Positions 27,436 to 33,996 of a stretch of DNA of 64,000 bases are shown here, piece by piece (the stretch's first letter is position 1; every line of letters begins with the position of its first letter). Under the pieces are notes generated by a model. The model was not told where the DNA came from. It was given only the letters and a program-made list of their open reading frames with translations, and did no database searches. The stretch covers positions 1 through 64,000 of the forward strand of contig JJOH01000014.1 in assembly GCA_000696115.1 (NCBI GenBank), read 5' to 3'. Source of the DNA: Streptomyces olindensis. GTDB lineage: Bacteria > Actinomycetota > Actinomycetes > Streptomycetales > Streptomycetaceae. The position numbers and the translations under genes are program-made.

Positions 27436-28340
27436 GCGCCGGCCACCTCCAGCCCGCGGTCGAGGAGTTTCGCGAGCCGCGCCACGTGCTCCGGCGCCGG
27501 ATCGAGCAGGGGCGCCCGGACGCCGCCCACGTCCAGGCCGCGCAGCGTCACCCCGGCCTTCACGAGCGACACGGCGTACCCGGGCACCTCGTCGCGCAGG
27601 GCGACCAGCGGGCCGTAGAACTCGTCGAGCAGCAGCGACACCCGGGCGTCGTCGTCCTCCGCGAGGGCCCGGTGGAAGGCCAGGGCGATCTCCGGGGCGA
27701 AGGCGAACACCGCCGAGGAGTACAGCTCGACGCCGACCCCCTGGTAGGCGGGCGCGGTCATCTCGGCGGTGGGCAGGCCGTTGAAGAACTGGAAGTCCTC
27801 CCCGCCCGGCACGGCGCGCACCGCGCGGACGATGCGGTGCATCCGCTCGATGTCCCCGATGCCGTCCTTGAGGCCGACGACCCCGGGCAGCGCGGCGATC
27901 CGGGCCGCCGTCTCCGCGGTGAGCCGGGCGGTGCCCCGCTGGTAGAAGACCACGGGCAGCCCGGTGGCGGCGGTGACCTCCTCGACGTACCGCACGAGGC
28001 CCTGCTGCGGGGCGCTCACCAGGTAGGGCGGCAGCAGCAGGATGCCGTCGGCGCCGGCGCGTTCGACGCGGGCGGCCTGGTCCCGGGCGACCGGCACGGG
28101 ACCGCCGGCCGCCGCGAGGACCGGCACCCGGCCGGCCGTGGTCGCGACGGCGACCCGTGTGGCCCGCTCGATCTCCTCGGCCGTCAGCGCGTGGAACTCG
28201 CCGGTGCCGCAGGCGACGAACACACCTCCCGCGCCCGCGGCGACACCCGACTCGATGTGCTGGGCCAGCCGTTCCTCGTCCAGTGAGCCGTCCGCCGCGA
28301 ACGGCGTGACCGGGAAGAACAGCACTCCGTGGAACTTCAT
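27432..28340 (-). CDS. kdgD: 5-dehydro-4-deoxyglucarate dehydratase
   Basis: A 302-residue member of the DapA/NAL aldolase family that turns 5-keto-4-deoxyglucarate into 2-oxoglutarate semialdehyde with loss of CO2 and water. Visible residues are the conserved opening VLFFPVTPF, the GTGEFHALT loop, the tyrosine in LPVVFYQRG and the Schiff-base lysine in VVGLKDGIG. It sits between the permease and gudD genes. The following step (2-oxoglutarate semialdehyde dehydrogenase) is not encoded in this window. Confidence 0.92.
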   Translation of the reverse strand: MKFHGVLFFPVTPFAADGSLDEERLAQHIESGVAAGAGGVFVACGTGEFHALTAEEIERATRVAVATTAGRVPVLAAAGGPVPVARDQAARVERAGADGILLLPPYLVSAPQQGLVRYVEEVTAATGLPVVFYQRGTARLTAETAARIAALPGVVGLKDGIGDIERMHRIVRAVRAVPGGEDFQFFNGLPTAEMTAPAYQGVGVELYSSAVFAFAPEIALAFHRALAEDDDARVSLLLDEFYGPLVALRDEVPGYAVSLVKAGVTLRGLDVGGVRAPLLDPAPEHVARLAKLLDRGLEVAGA

Positions 28341-28368
28341 GTCTCCCTCATACGTGGGGGTTGGGTGG

Positions 28369-29313
28369 TCAGCCCTTGGTGGCCCCGGCGGCGATGCCGG
28401 TGACCAGCGAGCGCTGGAGGAGCAGATAGACGATCAGGCTGGGCAGCAGGGCGATGACCGCACCGGCCAGCACCACCCCCGAGCCGACCTCGGGGTCGGT
28501 GCGCAGGATGGACAGGGCGACGGTGACCGTGTAGTCGGTGGGGTCCTTGGCGGCGATCAGGGGCAGCAGGTACTGGTCCCAGATCATGATGAAGCCGAGC
28601 ACACCGGCCACGCCGAGCGCGGGCCTGCACAGCGGCAGGACCACCTGCCACAGCATCCGCAGCTCGCCCACGCCGTCGATCCGGGCGGCCTCCTCGATCT
28701 CGGCGGGGATGTCCTTCATGAACTCGGTGAGCACCATCACCGAGAACCCCCAGGCGCCGAGCGGCAGGATCACGCCCCAGACGGTGCCCTTCAGATCGAG
28801 ACCGACCACGGGCACATGACCGAGGACCAGGGACAGCGGGATGGCGATGACCTCCTCCGGGAGCATCATCGTCAGCATGAACAGGGTCAGGATCAGCGCC
28901 TGCCCGCGGAACCTGTGCCGGGCCAGGGCGTACGCGGCGAGTGTGCAGACGACGAGCTGGAGCAGCAGTCCGCCGCCCGCGATGAGCAGGGAGTTGCCGA
29001 AGTAGTCCCAGATGCCCCGCTCTCCCGCCACCTCGAAGTTGAGCAGGGTCGGGTGGTGGGGGAGGAACGACAGGGTCGAACCGCTGGCCTTCTCGCTGAA
29101 GGAACCCGAGAAGATCGTCAGGAACGGGGCCGCGAAGACGCCGAGGGCCAGCAGGCAGAGCAGGACGCGCAGGAGCCAGGCGGGGCCGGGCCGGTCGCTC
29201 CAGCCGAGGGCCGTGTCGAAACGGGCGGGGGTGGTGCGCTGCTTCCCGGCGGACTTCCGCGCGGGGGATGCGGTCACCGGGGTGCGGACGGGGTCGATGG
29301 CGGGGGCGCTCAT
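28369..29313 (-). CDS. Sugar-acid ABC transporter permease (MalG type)
   Basis: A 314-residue inner-membrane protein with about six hydrophobic segments and the EAA loop (EEAARIDGVGELRMLWQVVLPL) that contacts the ATPase. A longer polar N-terminal tail precedes the first membrane segment. It overlaps the MalF-type permease gene by four bases. With the binding protein it forms a CUT1-type importer. Substrate D-glucarate/galactarate is inferred from the operon. No ATPase gene is present, so a shared ATPase such as MsiK would be needed. Confidence 0.9.
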   Translation of the reverse strand: MSAPAIDPVRTPVTASPARKSAGKQRTTPARFDTALGWSDRPGPAWLLRVLLCLLALGVFAAPFLTIFSGSFSEKASGSTLSFLPHHPTLLNFEVAGERGIWDYFGNSLLIAGGGLLLQLVVCTLAAYALARHRFRGQALILTLFMLTMMLPEEVIAIPLSLVLGHVPVVGLDLKGTVWGVILPLGAWGFSVMVLTEFMKDIPAEIEEAARIDGVGELRMLWQVVLPLCRPALGVAGVLGFIMIWDQYLLPLIAAKDPTDYTVTVALSILRTDPEVGSGVVLAGAVIALLPSLIVYLLLQRSLVTGIAAGATKG

Positions 29314-30221
29314 CGCACGTCTCCCCTCTTGCGGAGGTAGTTGACCGTGACGGTGAGCAGCAGCGTCACGCAGAGCAGGACCACGGAGGCGGCCGAGGCG
29401 CCGCCGATGTCGTTACGGGTGAAGCCGAGGGTGTAGGCGCGGGTCATCCACACGTCGGTGGAGCCGGCCGGGCCGCCGCCGGTGAGGACGTACACCTCGG
29501 TGAAGACGCGCAGTCCGCGGATGGCGGCGAGGGTGAGGACGATGCCGAGGGCGGGGCGGATCGCGGGCAGCGTGATGTGCCGCAGCCGCTGCCACAGTGA
29601 GACGCCGTCCATCGCGGCGGCCTCGTACAGCGAGCGGTCCACGCCGGCCAGTCCGGCGAGGATGATCACCATGTTGTACGGGGCGAGCATCCAGATGCCC
29701 ATGGCCATCGTCGCCCACAGCGCCGTGTCGGGGTTGTCGAGGTAGGGCACGGGGCCCAGACCCAGCAGCCCGAGACCGCTGTTGATGAGGCCGTCGGAGG
29801 TCGGGTAGTACATCAGCCGCCACATCTCGCCGACCACCGCGGTGGCGGTGACGACGGGCAGGAACACGGCGGTGCGGACGAGCTTCAGGGAACGGGCCTG
29901 GCCCTCCAGAAGCAGGGCCAGCAGGAAGCCGACCAGGATGCCGCCTATGGACATGCCGATGCCGAGGACCAGCGTGTGGCCGATGGCGTCCTGGAAGCGG
30001 TGGTCGGTCAGGACCCGGGTGTAGTTGTCGAGGCCGACCCACTTGTCACCGAGGAAGGGCCGTACGTCGAAGAAGCTGAGCCAGACGCCCTTGCCCATGG
30101 GCAGGAACTTGAAGACGAGGGCGAGCAGCAGGCCCGGGGCCAGGAACAGCCAGGGCAGTACGGCCTTCTTGCTCGACAGCCGGGCTCTGCGGGGCCCGGG
30201 CGTCGTCACGGTCGCGGTCAT
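29310..30221 (-). CDS. Sugar-acid ABC transporter permease (MalF type)
   Basis: A 303-residue inner-membrane permease with the first membrane segment at VLPWLFLAPGLLLALVFKFL, further segments through the chain, and the EAA loop LYEAAAMDGVSLWQRLRHIT. It overlaps both neighbours by ATGA, so the three transport genes are translationally coupled. It is partner of the MalG-type permease and delivers the same substrate. Confidence 0.9.
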   Translation of the reverse strand: MTATVTTPGPRRARLSSKKAVLPWLFLAPGLLLALVFKFLPMGKGVWLSFFDVRPFLGDKWVGLDNYTRVLTDHRFQDAIGHTLVLGIGMSIGGILVGFLLALLLEGQARSLKLVRTAVFLPVVTATAVVGEMWRLMYYPTSDGLINSGLGLLGLGPVPYLDNPDTALWATMAMGIWMLAPYNMVIILAGLAGVDRSLYEAAAMDGVSLWQRLRHITLPAIRPALGIVLTLAAIRGLRVFTEVYVLTGGGPAGSTDVWMTRAYTLGFTRNDIGGASAASVVLLCVTLLLTVTVNYLRKRGDVR

Positions 30222-31570
30222 TTCAGCAGCTCCTGGTCCTTGAGGTCACCGGCGAGGGTGTCGTTGAGTTCCTTCAGGCCGGAGCGGACGTCGCTGCCGC
30301 AGTACGTGAAGAGCGCGTTCAGCGCGTCGGCGGTGTCCTGCTTGATCGGGGCGAAGTCGGGGGCGTTGGGGAACTGCACGGAGGCCGTCTCGTACGCCTT
30401 CTGCACCACGCTCCAGCGCGGGTCGTCGCGCACCTTGGCCGCGTCCAGCGTGGAGTTGACGGGGATGCGCACCACGGGCTGGTGGTCGCCGGTCATGGCG
30501 AGCGTCTGGCCCTCGGGCGAGATCAGGAACGCGGCGAGCGCCTGTTCCAGCTTCGCCTTCCCCGTCTTCGCGCCGAAGTAGATGTTCTCGCCGTCGGCCA
30601 GCACGTCGTTGTTGCCGGCCGGGCCGGAAGGCGCGGGCAGCACCTCGTACTTGTCCTTGCCCAACGCCTTGTCGAACGTGGAGATGTTGTACGGGCCGGT
30701 GAGGTACATCCCGGCGTTGCCGTCCTGGAAGTTGGTGGTGTTCGCGGTGACGGAGGTCAGGGCGCTGGGCTGGATGACACCGTTGTCACCGCAGAAGAGG
30801 TTGTCCTTCATCCAGGTGACGGTGCGCAGGGCGGCCGGGGAGTCCATCGCGGGCCGGTAGCCCGAGCCGTCCTTCTCGATGATCCGCACACCGCCCTGCC
30901 ACAGCCAGCTGGCTCCCCACCAGGCGACATAGCCGTTCTGCGCGCTGCCGGGCACGACCATGCCGTACGTGTTCCTCCTGCCGTCGCCGTCCGGATCGCG
31001 GGTGGCGAAGGCCTTGGCGAGGGCGAGCGTGTCCTGCCAGGTCCTCGGCCGCGGCAGGCCGAGCTTCTCGCGCCAGTCCTTGCGGACGAACAGCGTCATG
31101 GCCTGCCGGGAGTACGGGATGCCGTAGTGCCTGCCGTCGCGGCCCACGGTGGACGACCAGGACGTGGCGGTGATGTCGTCGTGGCCCGCTATCGAGGCCG
31201 GGGTGATGGGCTTGAGCAGGCCCTGCGCCTGGTAACTGCCCATCAGAGCGGTGTCGTTGATCATGACGTCCGGCAGGTCCTTGGTGGACGCGCGGCTCTG
31301 GAGCTGCTGGTCGAAGTTCATGACCGGCTGGTAGTCGATCCTGATGCCGGTCTTCTTGGTGAAGGCGGCGAACACCCGGTCGTAGGTCTGGGCGGACTCC
31401 GGGTCGCTCCGGGTCCACACCTCCAGCGTGTTCGGATCGCCGGCCCGGGCGCTGCCGGAACCGGAGCCGCAGGCGGCCGTTCCGAACAGGAGCCCTGAGA
31501 CGGCGAGCGCGGCAGCCAGGCGGCGCGCGTGGCGGAGCCGCATGTCGATGCGGCGTCGGCGATCCCGCAT
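30218..31570 (-). CDS. Extracellular solute-binding lipoprotein of the glucarate ABC transporter
   Basis: A 450-residue lipoprotein of the CUT1 binding family (SBP_bac_1 type). The twin-arginine-like, basic N terminus leads to a lipobox LLFGTAAC with Cys34 as lipid anchor. The mature part has LEVWTRSDPESAQTYDRVFAAF, GIPYSRQAMTLFVRKDW and FQDGNAGMYLTGPYNISTF, typical of sugar-binding proteins. I chose the ATG at 31570 because GGAG lies eight bases before it. An in-frame ATG at 31588 would put the start right against the palindromic operator and has no ribosome site. It is the first gene of the operon. Confidence 0.9.
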   Translation of the reverse strand: MRDRRRRIDMRLRHARRLAAALAVSGLLFGTAACGSGSGSARAGDPNTLEVWTRSDPESAQTYDRVFAAFTKKTGIRIDYQPVMNFDQQLQSRASTKDLPDVMINDTALMGSYQAQGLLKPITPASIAGHDDITATSWSSTVGRDGRHYGIPYSRQAMTLFVRKDWREKLGLPRPRTWQDTLALAKAFATRDPDGDGRRNTYGMVVPGSAQNGYVAWWGASWLWQGGVRIIEKDGSGYRPAMDSPAALRTVTWMKDNLFCGDNGVIQPSALTSVTANTTNFQDGNAGMYLTGPYNISTFDKALGKDKYEVLPAPSGPAGNNDVLADGENIYFGAKTGKAKLEQALAAFLISPEGQTLAMTGDHQPVVRIPVNSTLDAAKVRDDPRWSVVQKAYETASVQFPNAPDFAPIKQDTADALNALFTYCGSDVRSGLKELNDTLAGDLKDQELLK

Positions 31571-31588
31571 GGATGATTCTCCGTTCAT

Positions 31589-31611
31589 ATTCGTGAACGT
31601 CCTTCACGAAT
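31589..31611. promoter_or_regulatory. Palindromic operator of the glucarate operon
   Basis: A perfect inverted repeat with 9-base arms (ATTCGTGAA at 31589-31597 and TTCACGAAT at 31603-31611) around a 5-base centre. It lies between the predicted transcription start and the first gene, the position of a repressor site. No regulator gene is adjacent, so the protein that binds is unknown. Confidence 0.75.
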
Positions 31612-31625
31612 CTAAATGATCGGCC

Positions 31626-31655
31626 AAGCTACGGATCGTTTCATCACCACGTCAA
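31626..31655 (-). promoter_or_regulatory. Predicted sigma-70-type promoter of the glucarate operon
   Basis: On the minus strand a -35 box TTGACG (31655-31650) and a -10 box TAGCTT (31631-31626) are 18 bases apart. Transcription would start near 31619, just before the palindromic operator. This is pattern matching only. Confidence 0.5.
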
Positions 31656-31715
31656 GACATGGCTGAAAGATTTCACCGATGCCCCACGGGGCCCGGGAGG
31701 GCCCGGAAACGACGG

Positions 31716-31746
31716 CGGCCCCCACCGGAAGGACCGGTGGGGGCCG
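31716..31746 (-). terminator. Hairpin terminator after the DUF5997 gene
   Basis: Perfect 13-base arms (31716-31728 and 31734-31746) with a five-base loop lie 20 bases after the DUF5997 stop. No T-run is present. Confidence 0.65.
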
Positions 31747-31766
31747 TCTGCGAGGAGACCGGCAGG

Positions 31767-32150
31767 TCAGTCGTTGCGCTGGGCGTTCTTCTTCCTGATG
31801 CGGACCGCCTCCTTGCGGACCTCCGCCTGAGTGGCTCGCTCCCGCACCAGCCACTCGGGGTTCTCCTGCTTCAGCGTCTCGATCTGATCGGTGGTGAGGG
31901 GCTCGGTGACGCCCCCGCGGGCGAGCCCCGCGATGGAGACGCCGAGCTTCGCCGCGACCACCGGGCGGGGGTGCGGGCCGTTGCGCCGCAGGTCCTGAAG
32001 CCACTGCGGCGGGTTCGCCTGGAGCTCGTTCAGCTCGGCGCGCGAGACGACACCCTCCCGGAACTCGGCGGGGGTGGCCTCGAGGTACACACCCAGTTTC
32101 TTCGCCGCGGTAGCGGGCTTCATCGTCTGGGTGCTCTGGTGCGACGTCAT
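31767..32150 (-). CDS. DUF5997 family protein
   Basis: A 127-residue small basic protein. The ATG at 32150 starts the conserved part (TMKPATAAKKLGVYLEATPAEF, then SRAELNELQANPPQWLQDLR and RPVVAAKLGVSIAGLARGG). The first region looks like a helix-turn-helix-like or SAP-like small helical domain and the end is Lys/Arg-rich (IRKKNAQRND), so nucleic-acid contact is possible but unproven. It is divergent from a LysR substrate-binding-domain gene, 58 bases away; this pair is a common actinobacterial arrangement. Confidence 0.82.
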   Translation of the reverse strand: MTSHQSTQTMKPATAAKKLGVYLEATPAEFREGVVSRAELNELQANPPQWLQDLRRNGPHPRPVVAAKLGVSIAGLARGGVTEPLTTDQIETLKQENPEWLVRERATQAEVRKEAVRIRKKNAQRND

Positions 32151-32208
32151 GCCGTCCAGCCTATCGAGCGTGTGCGCGACCCCCGACCACGGCCGGTAAC
32201 CTGGCCAG

Positions 32209-32994
32209 GTGACAGGCTCGGATGAAACTCCCCCGTTCCGGCTCGTGTACGTCCCCGGGGTGATGCCCGACAAGTGGGTGCGCATCTGGAACGAGCGGTG
32301 TCCCGACGTCCCGCTGGCCCTCACGCAGGTGCCCGCCGCCGCTGCGGCCGAGCGGCTGCGGGGCGGGGACGCCGACGCGGGGCTGGTGCGGCTGCCCGTG
32401 GACCGCACGGTCTTCAGCGCGATCCCCCTCTACACCGAGCAGACCGTCGTCGTGGTGCCCAAGGACCACCTGGTCACGGCGGTCGACGAGGTGTCCCCCG
32501 AGGACCTCGCCGACGACATCGTGCTGCACCCCCTCGACGACGTCCTCGACTGGGAGATCCTGCCCGGGCGGCCCGCCTTCGAACGCCCCGCCACCACAGC
32601 CGACGCCGTCGAACTCGTCGCGGCCGGCATCGGCGTCCTGATCGTCCCCCTGTCGCTCGCCCGCCTCCACCACCGCAAGGACCTCACCCACCGTCCCCTC
32701 AAGGACGCCCCCGAGTCACGCGTGGCCCTGGCCTGGCCCGAGGACGCGACGACGGACCAGGTCGAGGACTTCATCGGCATCGTCCGCGGCCGCACGGTCA
32801 ACAGCACCCGGGGCCGCACGCGGCCCGCGGCGCAGGACAAGCCCGGGCGCACGGAGAAGGACGGAGCCCGGCGGAAGCCGGCGGCGTCCGCCGGGCAGCC
32901 GGGCACGAACCATCGCCGCGGAAGCGGCTCCGGCGGCACCCCCAAGGGCACCCCCAAGAGCGGCAGGCGGGGCAAACCCCGCCGGCGGTCGTAG
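32209..32994 (+). CDS. LysR substrate-binding-domain protein lacking a DNA-binding domain
   Basis: A 261-residue protein starting at GTG 32209. Residues 10-195 are a LysR effector-binding fold: LVYVPGVMPDKWVRIWNERC, GGDADAGLVRLPVD, YTEQTVVVVPKDHLVTA, then VELVAAGIGVLIVPLSLARL. The usual N-terminal helix-turn-helix of LysR proteins is absent. In its place is a 65-residue Arg/Lys/Gly/Pro-rich C-terminal tail ending SGRRGKPRRRS. It may sense a small molecule and act through another protein, for example the divergent DUF5997 product. Confidence 0.83.
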   Translation: MTGSDETPPFRLVYVPGVMPDKWVRIWNERCPDVPLALTQVPAAAAAERLRGGDADAGLVRLPVDRTVFSAIPLYTEQTVVVVPKDHLVTAVDEVSPEDLADDIVLHPLDDVLDWEILPGRPAFERPATTADAVELVAAGIGVLIVPLSLARLHHRKDLTHRPLKDAPESRVALAWPEDATTDQVEDFIGIVRGRTVNSTRGRTRPAAQDKPGRTEKDGARRKPAASAGQPGTNHRRGSGSGGTPKGTPKSGRRGKPRRRS

Positions 32995-33090
32995 CACTCG
33001 AAGGGCCCGGGGTGCACCGCGCCGGGCCAGGGAGTCACCGCGCGGAGCCTGAACTCTTCCTTCAGGCCGGCTCGGTCCCGCCGCCCTCGC

Positions 33091-33855
33091 TCATCCCGCC
33101 GACGGCGTCGGCTGCGGCGCCCCGTAGGACGGGTTGGGGGCGACCGTCTGGAGGTCCTTCAGGTCGTCGGGGATCGGCAGCACACGGACCGGCGCGCCCG
33201 CCTGCGGAGGCGGCGGCGTCGTCTGGTCCTGGGGCAGCTTGGCCGGAGCGGTGATCTGGAAGGCGACCTGCTCGTGGTTGATCAGACCGGTCTTCTCCAG
33301 GACCGTGATGTGGTCGAGAACGGTGTCGTTGGTCGTGTCGGCGAGCTCCCGCACGAGGCTGTTCCGGGTGGTCGCCCGGATCTTGGCGATCGTCGGGAAG
33401 ATGCCCCCGTGCGCGACGCGCATGACCGTCACGGCCGTGGACTCGAACTCCTTGCCGGAGCTGCCTTCCGCCGTCGCCACGAACTGCTGCTGCTGCGGCG
33501 ACGCCTCGTTCGGCAGGGTGATGCCCATGTCCGTGGCCACCTTGCGGCAGCCCGCGTCGAGCCGGCCGTGGCCCACGAGCAGGTGCTCGGCGACCTCCTG
33601 CATCTCCGGCGACTTGCTCCGCTGCCTGATCAGTTGCGCCATCGGGTACTCCCACAGCCCGGCCGCGCGCACACGGACCACGAAGTCGCGGTCCGCCTCG
33701 GTCAGCGGACCCCACTGGGTGTTGGCGATGATGCGGTCCTGGCCGGAAGCCGTGTTCTGCACGCCCAGCATGCTCGGGTAGGCGAGTGCGGTGAGCGTCA
33801 GGATCATCGCACCGCCGACGAACGCGGTTCCTGCCGTGCTGCGCGAGATGCGCAT
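33091..33855 (-). CDS. Secreted DUF4142 protein
   Basis: A 254-residue protein. The ATG at 33855 follows AGGAGG and opens a signal-anchor (TAGTAFVGGAMILTLTALAYP). Residues 45-200 match DUF4142, a four-helix ferritin-like exported domain: LTEADRDFVVRVRAAGLWEY, SPEMQEVAEHLLVGHGRLDA and LVRELADTTNDTVLDHITVLEKTGL. The C-terminal 50 residues are Pro-rich and probably disordered. The function of the family is poorly known. It converges with the LysR-domain gene; a weak hairpin (33004-33028) lies between. Confidence 0.85.
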   Translation of the reverse strand: MRISRSTAGTAFVGGAMILTLTALAYPSMLGVQNTASGQDRIIANTQWGPLTEADRDFVVRVRAAGLWEYPMAQLIRQRSKSPEMQEVAEHLLVGHGRLDAGCRKVATDMGITLPNEASPQQQQFVATAEGSSGKEFESTAVTVMRVAHGGIFPTIAKIRATTRNSLVRELADTTNDTVLDHITVLEKTGLINHEQVAFQITAPAKLPQDQTTPPPPQAGAPVRVLPIPDDLKDLQTVAPNPSYGAPQPTPSAG

Positions 33856-33996
33856 CGTGCCTCCTGGGATGTGAACGGCCCAACACCAAGAAGTACGGAC
33901 GCCGGAGGCGAAACAATCACCGCTGCCGCAAAAAAGTTCGGGCGCCGCCCGGGCCCGGCACCTGGGACGCACGGCACCGGACCCGGACGCGGATGC

